Below are positions 1 through 7,856 of a stretch of 64,000 nt of DNA, piece by piece. Each line of letters begins with the position of its first letter. The stretch's first letter is position 1. Both the position numbers and the translations under genes were made by a program. Under the pieces are notes generated by a model that saw only the letters and a program-made list of their open reading frames with translations, was not told where the DNA came from and ran no database searches. Source of the DNA: Hyphomicrobiales bacterium (GTDB taxonomy: Bacteria > Pseudomonadota > Alphaproteobacteria > Rhizobiales > Beijerinckiaceae); contig CAKNFP010000002.1 in the NCBI GenBank assembly GCA_930633525.1, positions 1,488,001 to 1,552,000 of the forward strand. The letters run 5' to 3'.

Positions 1-386
1 GCCCAGATCTCCCCCAGCAGCCGGTGATAGGGCCAGAAGACGGCGTCCTGCCGGGCTTCCCGCTCGGCTGCCGACAACGCCTCATTGGCCGCGATCGACG
101 TGCCTTCCAGTGCCCGGGGGATCGAACGGGGGTCATCGACCCAGCGGTTCACATCGATGACGAGACGGCTGACGTCGCAGAGCACGATCGGCACATCGAT
201 CCGTGCGGCGAGATCATGGGCGAGCTCCGCCACGCCGAGATCGCAGAAATAATGGCTCTCATGCCAGGCGGTGGCGAGCCCGAGATCGCCGAGCCCCGGT
301 GGAATCGAGCGGCCGGCGTGATCGACCGCGATCAACCCGGGCAAGCGACCTTGCGGGTTCAGCACGATCGGCGAATTGGCATGCAT
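1..386 (-). CDS. N-formylglutamate amidohydrolase-family protein, 3' end cut by window
   Basis: The first 128 codons are visible. The reading begins MHANSPIVLNPQGRLPG and continues with DHAGRSIPPGLGDLGL, then a CDVSRLVIDVNR stretch and a later YHRLLGEIW. The DHAGR, SRLVIDVNR and YH pattern is that of the N-formylglutamate amidohydrolase (FGase, HutG-like) family, zinc-dependent amidases that release formate or another acyl group from N-acylated amino acids. The ATG lies 6 bp after the stop of the RpiR gene at 393, so the two are probably one operon. With the divergent peptide-type receptor gene this suggests uptake and deacylation of an N-acyl amino acid or peptide. The substrate is inference; the family call is fairly safe although only about half the protein is present. 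Confidence 0.75.
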   Translation of the reverse strand, partial: MHANSPIVLNPQGRLPGLIAVDHAGRSIPPGLGDLGLATAWHESHYFCDLGVAELAHDLAARIDVPIVLCDVSRLVIDVNRWVDDPRSIPRALEGTSIAANEALSAAEREARQDAVFWPYHRLLGEIW

Positions 387-392
387 GGAAGG

Positions 393-1259
393 TCAGCTTT
401 CCTTGGCGGGCTGCTCGGCCGCGCCGAGGTTGCGCAGCTCCTCGATGCGGGCGAGCCGGTCGCGGCTCCAGTCGCGGCAGCGCTGGCTGACCGCCGCGAC
501 GATCGCCTCGATCTGGGCGGTGGCGACGACGCGGGAGCCGAAGGGCGAGGTCGAAGCGTCGGGTGAGGTCAGCACGGCGTCGGCATATTCCGCGATGGGC
601 GAACGCCAGATGTCAGTGAACAGGCAAATACGGGCGCCGCTTCGTCGCGCGCCACGCGCGAAGGTCAGAAGCTCGCTCTGGTAGCGGCGGTAGTCGAAGA
701 TGACGAAGACGTCCTGCGGGCCGGCGTCGACCAGCGTGTCATAGACGAAGCCCAGCATGAGCGGGGTGAAGGACACGCCTGGCCGCAGCTGGCCAAGCTG
801 GATCGCCAGGCGCTGCGCGAGGTTCTGGCTGTAGCGCCCGCCCAGCAGCTTGATCGTCGCCCGTGGAGACACCAGCAGGTCGACGATCGCGTCGAATTCC
901 GCCGGCATCGCCTGCGCGGCCGCGACCTGCAGCGCCTCGGCCTGCATCAGCAGGGTGCGCTGGTAGACATGCTCGGGCGGTTCTGCTGACGCTTCGGACC
1001 GGATGTTGTTCAGCGGCGAACCGAGCTGGCGCTCGACATCGGCGATCGCGGCAGCCTGGAAATCGGCGAAGCGCGAGAAGCCGATCTTGGCGAGGAAGCG
1101 CAGCACGGTCGGCGCACTGACCGAGGCCTGTTTCGCCAGCACCTCGACCGTCGCGAGGGCGCGTGTCGGATAGCCTTCGAGCAGGATCGAGGCGACCTTT
1201 CGCTCGGCCGTCGAGCGAGCTTCGCTGCGGATCCTGTCGAAAAGGGGCGGCGCGGACAT
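393..1259 (-). CDS. RpiR-family transcriptional regulator (HTH plus SIS domain)
   Basis: The 288-residue protein has an N-terminal RpiR helix-turn-helix, with VLAKQASVSAPTVLRFLAKI at about residues 39-58, and a C-terminal sugar isomerase (SIS) fold typical of effector sensing (ILLGGRYSQNLAQRL-like segment, then DVFVIFDYRRY). An upstream extension is open to 1352, but family proteins begin close to the HTH, and MSAPPLFDRIRSEARS is a normal RpiR start, so the ATG at 1259 was chosen. It is divergent from the ABC receptor gene at 1385 and co-directional with the amidohydrolase. It probably controls both directions from the intervening 125 bp, which contain matching inverted half-sites. The effector is unknown; the SIS domain suggests a phosphorylated sugar or amino sugar, but many RpiR members sense other ligands. 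Confidence 0.88.
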   Translation of the reverse strand: MSAPPLFDRIRSEARSTAERKVASILLEGYPTRALATVEVLAKQASVSAPTVLRFLAKIGFSRFADFQAAAIADVERQLGSPLNNIRSEASAEPPEHVYQRTLLMQAEALQVAAAQAMPAEFDAIVDLLVSPRATIKLLGGRYSQNLAQRLAIQLGQLRPGVSFTPLMLGFVYDTLVDAGPQDVFVIFDYRRYQSELLTFARGARRSGARICLFTDIWRSPIAEYADAVLTSPDASTSPFGSRVVATAQIEAIVAAVSQRCRDWSRDRLARIEELRNLGAAEQPAKES

Positions 1260-1270
1260 TCCTGTATTCT

Positions 1271-1317
1271 TTGTTACATATTGACTCAATCCAAGTATCT
1301 TGCACAGTATGTTACAA
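1271..1317. promoter_or_regulatory. Paired inverted half-sites, candidate RpiR operator
   Basis: TTGTTACATA at 1271-1280 and TATGTTACAA at 1308-1317 are inverted copies of each other with one mismatch, with centres 37 bp apart. Each half is also nearly palindromic around GTTAC. They lie between the divergent RpiR and receptor starts. Operator function is inferred from position and symmetry. Confidence 0.5.
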
Positions 1318-1384
1318 CAATCAATGCATCCTCCACCCGGTAGCTCAGCCAAGCGAACCGGGGGCTGCGACAGGAGATGACGGA

Positions 1385-3082
1385 ATGAGCATGGCCAAGT
1401 TCCTGACCACGGCCGCGCTTGCGCTGCTGCCCTTCGCCGCGCATGCCGAGCGGGGCTCGGATGGGGATCTCAAGATCCTCTACTGGCAGGCCGCTTCCAC
1501 GCTGAACCCCTACCTGTCCGGGATCGGCAAGGAGGTCGATGCGGCGGCGCTCATCGTCGAGCCGCTCGCGCGGTTCGATCCGCAGGGCACGCTGGTGCCG
1601 CTGCTGGCGGCGGAGATCCCGACGAGGGAGAATAACGGCATCTCGGCCGACACGACGATGATCACCTGGAAGCTGCGCCCGGGTGTCAAATGGGCCGATG
1701 GCAGCGCCTTCACGGCGAAGGATGTGGTCTTCACCTGGAAATATTGCACCGCGCCGGGCGCGGGCTGCGCCGCCTCGAATTCCTTCGACGGCATCAAGGA
1801 CATCCTGGCCAAGGATGACCTGACAATCGAGATCCGGTTCGCGCAGCCGACGCCCTACCCCTATGTGCCTTTCGTCAGCTCGACCACACCGGTGCTGCAG
1901 GAAGCGCAGTTCAAGGACTGCGTGGGCGCCAAGATCGCCTCCTGCACCGCGCAGAACTTCGCGCCGATCGGCACCGGTCCCTACAAGGTCAAGGAGTTCA
2001 AGCCGAACGACGTCGTTATCTACACGATGAACACCGCCTATCGCGAGGCCGGCAAGCCGCATTTCTCCGGCGTAACGATCAAGGGGGGCGGCGACCCGAT
2101 GTCCGCCGCTCGGGCCGTCTTCGAGACGGGCGAAACCGATTATGCCTGGAATCTGATGCTGGCGCCCGACGTCATGGCGAAGCTGACCTCGACGGGCAAG
2201 GCACAACCGGTCACGGCTTTCGGCTCGATGGTCGAATACCTGTTCCTGAACCTGACTGATCCGTCCTCGGATCTGGGCGACAAGCGTTCGACCGTGGCGG
2301 GCGGCCCGAACAAGATCCTGAGCGACATCCGCGTGCGCAAGGCGCTCTCCCTCGCCATCGATCGGGCCGAGATCGCGGAAGTCCTATATGGCGATCAGGG
2401 CAAGTCGACCTGCAATGTCGTGCCGGCGCCCGCCCAATATGTCTCGACGGCCAATGACGGCTGTCTGAAGCCGAATATTGCGGCGGCCAAGGCCTTGCTG
2501 GACGAGGCGGGCTGGAAGCCCGGCGCCGACGGCATCCGCGAGAAAGGCGGGCAGAAGCTGAGGCTCTCCTTCCTGACGTCGACCAGCGGGGTCCGGCAGG
2601 ATACTCAGGCCATGCTGAAGGAATACTGGAAGGTGCTTGGCGTCAGCGTTGATCTTCGCAATGTCAGCGGCTCGGTCTTTTTCGGCGGCGATCCCGGTAA
2701 TCCGGACACGCGACAGAAATTCTACGCCGATATCGAGATGTACACGGACAATTCGAAAGGTCTCGACCAGGAATCCTACCTGAATAAGTGGACCTGCGCG
2801 GCGATCCCGTCCCCGGCCACGCAATGGCAGGGCAGCAACATGCCGCGCTACTGCTCGCAGGATTACGACGCCTTGTCGCAGACCTTGCGCAAAACCGACG
2901 GGATCGCGGCGCGAGCCGAACTCGCCCGCAAGATGAACGACATGCTGGTGCAATCCTACACTGTCATCCCGCTCGTGCATCGTGGCAATATCTCAGGAGC
3001 GGCAAAGTCGCTTGCCGGAGTTTCGATGAACCCCTGGGACAGCGAGCTCTGGGACGTAGGCAATTGGTCGCGAGCCAAATAA
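1385..3082 (+). CDS. Peptide/nickel-type ABC transporter substrate-binding protein
   Basis: The 565-residue extracytoplasmic solute receptor belongs to the SBP_bac_5 (DppA/OppA-like) family. The start MSMAKFLTTAALALLPFAAHA is a signal peptide with an AHA cleavage site. The mature part has the family pattern TLNPY...IVEPLARFDPQGTLVPLLA, then LRPGVKWADGSAFTAKDV and GTGPYKVKEF. The start was set at 1385 because the open frame upstream runs over the promoter and RpiR gene. It should bind a peptide or similar polar solute in the periplasm and hand it to permeases, but none follows. A G-rich stretch AAGGGGGGAG lies directly after the stop at 3082, and 15 bp further on an IS6-type element begins. 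The rest of the operon seems to have been lost through that insertion. Confidence 0.88.
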   Translation: MSMAKFLTTAALALLPFAAHAERGSDGDLKILYWQAASTLNPYLSGIGKEVDAAALIVEPLARFDPQGTLVPLLAAEIPTRENNGISADTTMITWKLRPGVKWADGSAFTAKDVVFTWKYCTAPGAGCAASNSFDGIKDILAKDDLTIEIRFAQPTPYPYVPFVSSTTPVLQEAQFKDCVGAKIASCTAQNFAPIGTGPYKVKEFKPNDVVIYTMNTAYREAGKPHFSGVTIKGGGDPMSAARAVFETGETDYAWNLMLAPDVMAKLTSTGKAQPVTAFGSMVEYLFLNLTDPSSDLGDKRSTVAGGPNKILSDIRVRKALSLAIDRAEIAEVLYGDQGKSTCNVVPAPAQYVSTANDGCLKPNIAAAKALLDEAGWKPGADGIREKGGQKLRLSFLTSTSGVRQDTQAMLKEYWKVLGVSVDLRNVSGSVFFGGDPGNPDTRQKFYADIEMYTDNSKGLDQESYLNKWTCAAIPSPATQWQGSNMPRYCSQDYDALSQTLRKTDGIAARAELARKMNDMLVQSYTVIPLVHRGNISGAAKSLAGVSMNPWDSELWDVGNWSRAK

Positions 3083-3097
3083 GGGGGGAGCCACTCA

Positions 3098-3915
3098 GGC
3101 TCTGCCGCAAGTTTTATTTTGGGCCAGACCGAAGCCTGGTGATGACGGTCTTCAGGCGGCGATCGCCTCGAACTGTTCTTTCAGCGTCGGAGCCGGATTG
3201 AAGGCGAAGCGGTCTTGTCGTTTGCGCATCATCTGAACCATCGCGAGGCCGGCCAGCGTGATCGCGGCTGAGCCAAACGATTTGAACCCCATCATCGGCC
3301 TGATGCGGCGCTTGATCCGCCGGTGATCCTGTTCGATCCGGTTGGCGAGGTATCGGCTCTGCCGGATGCGGATCCGTTTCAGCGGTCGTCGGGACAGATC
3401 CCGCAGCCGGTGTTCGGTGTCGCGGGCGATGATCGTTTCCCGGTTGGTCTGGCCGCCGTCAATCCCAATGCGATCCGGCCGGCCATGGCGCGCGAGCGCC
3501 TTCCGCAGAAAGTGTTTGGCCGCCGGCAGGTCGCGATGTTCGCTCAACCCGAACGCGACTGTGTCGCTGGTGCCGGCGCGATCCAGATACAGCCATTGGC
3601 CGCGGACCTTGATGGAGGTCTCATCCATAGGCCACTTGCCCGTGACAGGGGGCTTGGGTCGGTCGAAGCGCTCCTCGAGCACGGGCGTGAAACGCACGAT
3701 CCAGCGATGGATCGTCGAATGATCGACCATGCCCCCGCGCCCGGCCAGCATCTCTTCCAGATCGCGCGGGCCGCGGGCTGCAGGCCAGCTACCATCTTAC
3801 GCAAAGCAAGATGACGGACCGATCGAAATGGCGGCCTTTGAACACCCAATCCCTCCGTCCGGACAGCAACTCATCATGCCGCTCCGCCCGGTCCTGAAGC
3901 GTTTGCGACAGAACC
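3098..3915 (-). mobile_element. IS6-family insertion sequence, left copy
   Basis: This 818-bp element has short terminal inverted repeats: GGCTCTGCCGCAAG at the outer end (3098-3111) and the complement of GGTTCTGTCGCAAA at the inner end (3902-3915). It contains one transposase reading frame of IS6 type on the minus strand. The element is a mirror of the right copy at 7857-8674, and the 199-residue translations are identical. The outer terminus differs at two positions from that of the right copy. No 8-bp duplication flanks it (gccactca outside, tttcgcaa inside). Confidence 0.85.
3152..3845 (-). pseudogene. IS6-family transposase, N-terminally disrupted (left copy)
   Basis: From GTG at 3845 the frame reads VFKGRHFDRSVILLCVRW and then meets TAG (3789-3791) where the family has Tyr of RWYLAY. 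The catalytic part continues in another frame as RDLEEMLAGRGGMVDHSTIH, so there is also one extra base. The remaining open frame (3152-3751, 199 residues) keeps the DDE residues: Asp in KWPMDETSIKVRG, Asp in IGIDGGQTN and Glu in NRIEQDHRRIKRR. The family is cut-out-less replicative transposase of about 230-260 residues. The lesions remove the N-terminal DNA-binding region, so self-mobility is doubtful unless the downstream ATG product is active. Confidence 0.8.
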
Positions 3916-4020
3916 TTTCGCAACCGTCCGGATCATGCCTGACGACAGCCAGCTCATCGATGGGGTGAACCGGCTTGCCAGTGGGGCAATCTGCAGCTGC
4001 CGCTCAGGAGGAAGAGCCGC

Positions 4021-5418
4021 TCAATCCAGGCGTTTCACAGGCGGCGGCGCCCAGGCGCCGTTCGTGGCCTCCGCCTTGGGCCAGTAGAGCCGAAGGTTCA
4101 TTGTGAACGATCCACTCTTGGGAGCGGGCAGCCAATTGGCCTCCTTGTCCTTGCCCGGAGATTCGCTCTGTATGTAGAGGTCGAGCGAGCCGTCGGTATT
4201 GAAGGTGAGCTTGTCACGGTCGCCGATTGCATAACGATTGATCGGGTTTTCTGTGAAAAGCTGGCGCTCGTCATACATGGTCAGCGACCAGAAGGCGCGG
4301 ACCGGCGGGATCTGGCCTTTGGCGAAATGCAGGACATAGCGCCTATCGCTACTGAAGGGCTGGCCGTCGGCGTCGGCGAAGGCCGTCGGATAGAGCGCAT
4401 CCTCGATGACGTTCGCGCCATAACCTCCATAGGCGACGCCGGCTCGGTGTAGATAATCGGTCCCATAGGTACCAATGGCGGTCATGTTGGTCCGCCAGCC
4501 ATTCGCCAACGTGCCAGCCTTGCTCCATGCGCTTTTGATCTGCGGAAGCGCCTCCGCCGGGGCGGCGTTCAACGCGTCCTGCACCTCTTTTGGAGCAGAG
4601 GCGAGAGTGAAGCTCTTGCCGGGTTCGATGCCGATCCGCTTCATCTGGTCGACGATTGGATAGTCGTTGGCATGAGGTGGGTTCGCCTTCATCGCTTCCG
4701 CGAAGAAGCCAAAGAAGGTAGTCGCGCTCATTTTATCGATCTGATCGGCCGGCGCGCTCATATCCTGGTTCGGGTTCACCGTACCTTTCGGCGGCGTATA
4801 GGGCTTGCCATAGGCGCTCAAGGGCACGGCTTTCATGCCGTTCTGGAATTCGCGTACGGCCTCGTAGTCGGCCTTGCCGTTGGTCTGCGTGCGCCCGATC
4901 AGGAGGCCTCGTCCGGTCGGACTTCGATATTCCGTGATACCCGCCGGGAGCTGGCCTTGCCAGTTTGGACCAACGATGGCGAAGGTCTGCGCGCCGTTCC
5001 CGGACGTCCGGGTGCCGGGGACGGTGAATATGTCCGACCACATGTCGAGCCAGGGCAGCAGATAGTAGCGGCCATCCGAGGCGGGAACGCTGATGACCAG
5101 TGGCTCTTTGGAAACGTCGTAGCCGAGCGACGAGTACAATGTGTCGGCATTGGGCCGAACCACGATGGTGAACGAAGGATCGGGAAACTCGCGCATATGG
5201 CCGAACTGATTGATGGGCGCGCTGGTGCCAGTTGGCTCCAGAACGTTTTTCCCAACCAGTTGCGTGATTTCCGACAGAACCAGTGGATAAGCATAGATGA
5301 AGGTCTCGCGTGCGATTGCGCGAGCTTCCTCTGCTGATGCCGCCTGCTGGGCGTGAGCGGCTGCTCCCCCCAGCAATAGAGCTCCGGCGCATATCGCCGC
5401 CATGAATGAAGTCTTCAT
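4021..5418 (-). CDS. Secreted DUF1254/DUF1214 domain protein (cargo gene 1)
   Basis: The 465-residue protein starts with a signal peptide, MKTSFMAAICAGALLLGGAA followed by AHAQ, so it is probably periplasmic. The N-terminal half has the DUF1254 pattern (ARETFIYAYPLVLSEITQ, then PNADTLYSSLGYDVSKEPLV and DGRYYLLPWLDMWSDIF). The C-terminal half is DUF1214 (FWSLTMYDERQLFTENPINR, then SPGKDKEANWLPAP). The molecular function of the family is not established; members are often annotated as uncharacterised exported proteins. It lies 79 bp downstream of a paralogue of the same architecture and is probably co-transcribed with it. The start was set at the ATG giving a clean signal peptide. The pair sits inside the IS6-bounded unit. 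Confidence 0.85.
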   Translation of the reverse strand: MKTSFMAAICAGALLLGGAAAHAQQAASAEEARAIARETFIYAYPLVLSEITQLVGKNVLEPTGTSAPINQFGHMREFPDPSFTIVVRPNADTLYSSLGYDVSKEPLVISVPASDGRYYLLPWLDMWSDIFTVPGTRTSGNGAQTFAIVGPNWQGQLPAGITEYRSPTGRGLLIGRTQTNGKADYEAVREFQNGMKAVPLSAYGKPYTPPKGTVNPNQDMSAPADQIDKMSATTFFGFFAEAMKANPPHANDYPIVDQMKRIGIEPGKSFTLASAPKEVQDALNAAPAEALPQIKSAWSKAGTLANGWRTNMTAIGTYGTDYLHRAGVAYGGYGANVIEDALYPTAFADADGQPFSSDRRYVLHFAKGQIPPVRAFWSLTMYDERQLFTENPINRYAIGDRDKLTFNTDGSLDLYIQSESPGKDKEANWLPAPKSGSFTMNLRLYWPKAEATNGAWAPPPVKRLD

Positions 5419-5497
5419 CGTTCGCTCTCTTGTAAACAGCCTGCTGAAGGGTATCCTTGACGAGACACCGGCATTTGCTTCCTTCGTGTTGGTTTCG

Positions 5498-6937
5498 TCA
5501 GTTCATTTTCCTGAAAGGTGGTGGAGCCCAGGAGCTGTCGAGAACTTCGGCGCGTGGCGAGTAGATCCGCATGGTTGGTTGGAACTGCGCTTTCGGTGCA
5601 GGCAGCCAATTGGCTTCCTTGTCCTTGCCCGGAGAGGTCGCCTGAACATAGACATCCAGCGATCCGTCGGCATTCATGGTCAGCTTGTCGTGGCTGCTGA
5701 TCGCGAAGCGGCTGATGGGATTCGGCACCTGGAAACCGTCCATATCGTACATGGTGATCGACCAGAACGCATCGGCGGGCGGCAGTTTGCCTTTCTCGAA
5801 ATGCAGGATGTAGCTGCTGTCGCCGGACAGCGCTTTGCCGTCTCCGTCAAAGGCAGCGGTTGGGTACACGGCGTCCTCAGGCAGATTGGCGCCGAGGCCG
5901 CCCTTCGCAACGAGGGCTCGCTTCAGGTAGGACGTGCCGTACGTCCCGATATTGTCGTTCTGCAGGGTCCAGCCGTTGACCACCTTACCGCTTCTCTCCC
6001 AGGCAGCCTGTAGGCCCTCGAAGGTTTCCTTAGCCGCCTTGTTGATGACAGACACGGTTTGCGGGTCAAGCCTTGATGTATCAAACGGCTTGCCGGGCTC
6101 GATACCGAGAGCACGTAGTCGGAACAGAATCGGGTAATCGTTGGGGTGGGGAGGATATTTGCTCAGGAGAGCGGCTAGCCTAGTCAGCATGGTGGTGCCA
6201 TCGAGACGGTCGACTTGGATGAGCGGCGGCGTCGTGCTGTCGATCGAAGCGTCCGTCGCCACGCCGTTCGGTGGCGTATAGGCCTTGCCCCACTGCGACA
6301 GTGGCGTCAGCTTATAGCGGTCTTGCACCTTGTGGACATTGGCATAATCGGCCGGACCATCGGTCTTGGTACGGCCGAGGATCCAGATCGTCGAGGTGGG
6401 CGCGACGATCTGGACGATACCATCCGGCAGGGTCCCGCTCCAGCCAGGAGGAACAATGGCGTAGTTGCCAGCGTTCGTGCCGGTCGTGCGGCTGCCGACG
6501 ACGGAGAACACGTCCGTCCACATGTCCAGCATCGGCAGAAGGTAATAGCGGCCCTCGGTATCCGGCACTGACAGGATCACTGGCTCGCGGGCAAGATCGA
6601 GCCAGGCAAAGGAATAAAGCGTGTCGAAGTTGAACCGTACCACGTCCTTTTCGTCGGCCCTGGGATAGGCTCGCGCGTGGGCGAATTGATTGGCCGGCGC
6701 GCGCATGGTGATGGTGGCTGAGTCCGGCACATTCGTTGCTTGTTGCATGGTCGCATCCATGCTGACGATCGGATACGCGTAAAGATAGGCTTCGCGTGCG
6801 AGGGCATAGGTCTGTTCGACAGTCAGAGAAGTGGGCTGCACATTCTGAGCCTTGGCAAATCCCTGAAGACCCAAGATGGGCCCAAACACGATCAGCGCGC
6901 TCTGGCAAGCCGTTTTTATGGCGGACTGCATTATCAT
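5498..6937 (-). CDS. Secreted DUF1254/DUF1214 domain protein (cargo gene 2)
   Basis: The 479-residue paralogue of the downstream gene starts MIMQSAIKTACQSALIVFGP and has a signal peptide ending near GFAKAQ. DUF1254 motifs are AREAYLYAYPIVSMDATMQQ, then FNFDTLYSFAWLDLAREPVI and GRYYLLPMLDMWTDVFSVVG. The DUF1214 part has FWSITMYDMDGFQVPNPISR and TSPGKDKEANWLPAP, almost identical locally to the neighbour. The two proteins share most conserved blocks but differ along their length, so the duplication is old rather than recent. It is divergent from the Crp/Fnr-type gene, with a perfect palindrome between them, and is probably the first gene of a two-gene operon under that regulator. No enzymatic role can be assigned from sequence. 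Confidence 0.85.
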   Translation of the reverse strand: MIMQSAIKTACQSALIVFGPILGLQGFAKAQNVQPTSLTVEQTYALAREAYLYAYPIVSMDATMQQATNVPDSATITMRAPANQFAHARAYPRADEKDVVRFNFDTLYSFAWLDLAREPVILSVPDTEGRYYLLPMLDMWTDVFSVVGSRTTGTNAGNYAIVPPGWSGTLPDGIVQIVAPTSTIWILGRTKTDGPADYANVHKVQDRYKLTPLSQWGKAYTPPNGVATDASIDSTTPPLIQVDRLDGTTMLTRLAALLSKYPPHPNDYPILFRLRALGIEPGKPFDTSRLDPQTVSVINKAAKETFEGLQAAWERSGKVVNGWTLQNDNIGTYGTSYLKRALVAKGGLGANLPEDAVYPTAAFDGDGKALSGDSSYILHFEKGKLPPADAFWSITMYDMDGFQVPNPISRFAISSHDKLTMNADGSLDVYVQATSPGKDKEANWLPAPKAQFQPTMRIYSPRAEVLDSSWAPPPFRKMN

Positions 6938-7085
6938 TGTTCCTCCAAAAGCCGCAGATTACTTATCCGCACTTGATCATTACCCCGCCGCGCGCCAGAT
7001 GCCGAACACCGTTTGCCTTGGATGAGGCTCAGAACAACGGTGTCGAAATACTGTGGTCACTAGCATAGCCCCTTCAGAGAGCGTA

Positions 7086-7105
7086 TTTGTCCGAAATCGG
7101 ACAAA
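7086..7105. promoter_or_regulatory. Perfect 20-bp palindrome, candidate operator of the adjacent Crp/Fnr-type regulator
   Basis: Arms TTTGTCCGA (7086-7094) and TCGGACAAA (7097-7105) are exact inverted copies separated by AA. The site lies 13 bp before the chosen ATG of the regulator (7119) and about 150 bp upstream of the divergent DUF1254 gene. Symmetric two-arm sites of this spacing are normal for dimeric Crp/Fnr proteins, but the arms are unlike the classical TGTGA or TTGAT half-sites. The position also favours the start at 7119 over the upstream one at 7053, which would place the palindrome inside the coding region. Confidence 0.65.
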
Positions 7106-7118
7106 GTTAGGTTTTTTC

Positions 7119-7808
7119 ATGAGGCAGATCAGTAGGGCTGAAGCCGAGCAGATCATGAGCGGGTGCGGTTGGCTGCCGCTATTGCCGGAGGCGTTCCGCT
7201 CGGAAGTCCTGCGGCGCTCAACCCTGATGCATTTTGGTCCCGGCGAGTCGGTGTTTCGCCTCGACGACCCTGCGGGCGGGATCTATGGGCTTGTGACGGG
7301 CACTGTCAGCGTGAGTCTTGCTCCGGCCGGCGCTACACCTCGCCTGATCCTGCTGGGGGTTCCGGGTCATTGGACCGGTGAAGGCTGCTTTCTCACTCGA
7401 AAGCCGCGGCGCGGCGAGCTCAGGGCCGTCGTGGAAACGACGATGCTGCACCTTCCTCTCGATGCCATGGACCAGATGGCGTCACGGAATCCGGAAGTGG
7501 TGCACCATGTTGCGCTCATGCTGATGATGAGCGTCGAGTTCCTGTTCCGCGTGATTCATGATCTGCAAAAACCCGAAGCGGACCGACGGATCGCCTCGGT
7601 GCTTCAGCGCACAACGTGGATCGGGGAGGTGCCAATCCCGCTGACGCAGAATGAGGTGGGCATCATGGCTAACGCCTCACGCAAACAGGTGAACGCCGCC
7701 ATAAGGCGCTTCGCCGAGGCCGGATGGGTGACGAATACCTACCGCTCGATCACCATCACCGACCCGGGAGCGCTCCGCCGCTTCGCAGAGGAAGACGGAA
7801 CGGATTGA
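7119..7808 (+). CDS. Crp/Fnr-family transcriptional regulator (cargo gene 3)
   Basis: The 229-residue protein has an N-terminal cyclic nucleotide-binding-like beta roll (RRSTLMHFGPGESVFRLDD, GGIYGLVTGTVSVSLAPAG, then LGVPGHWTGEGCFLTRKPRR). A long dimer helix and a C-terminal winged helix follow (IPLTQNEVGIMANASRKQVN, then RFAEAGWVTNTYRSITI). It lacks the N-terminal cysteine cluster of oxygen-sensing Fnr, and the effector cannot be read from sequence. A frame is open from 7053, but the ATG at 7119 starts just before the fold and leaves the 20-bp palindrome outside the gene. The gene is divergent from the two DUF1254 genes and is probably their regulator, perhaps also repressing itself because the palindrome sits so near its start. 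It ends 49 bp before the right IS copy. Confidence 0.85.
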   Translation: MRQISRAEAEQIMSGCGWLPLLPEAFRSEVLRRSTLMHFGPGESVFRLDDPAGGIYGLVTGTVSVSLAPAGATPRLILLGVPGHWTGEGCFLTRKPRRGELRAVVETTMLHLPLDAMDQMASRNPEVVHHVALMLMMSVEFLFRVIHDLQKPEADRRIASVLQRTTWIGEVPIPLTQNEVGIMANASRKQVNAAIRRFAEAGWVTNTYRSITITDPGALRRFAEEDGTD

Positions 7809-7856
7809 TCGCGAACGTGCATTGCCCGACGCCGGGCACCGGGGCGAGACATTTGC

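Noticed and set aside
7823..7838. Terminator after the Crp/Fnr-type gene (TGCCCG/CGGGCA)
   Set aside because: Only six pairs and followed by G+C-rich sequence without T-run, so it was not listed as a feature.
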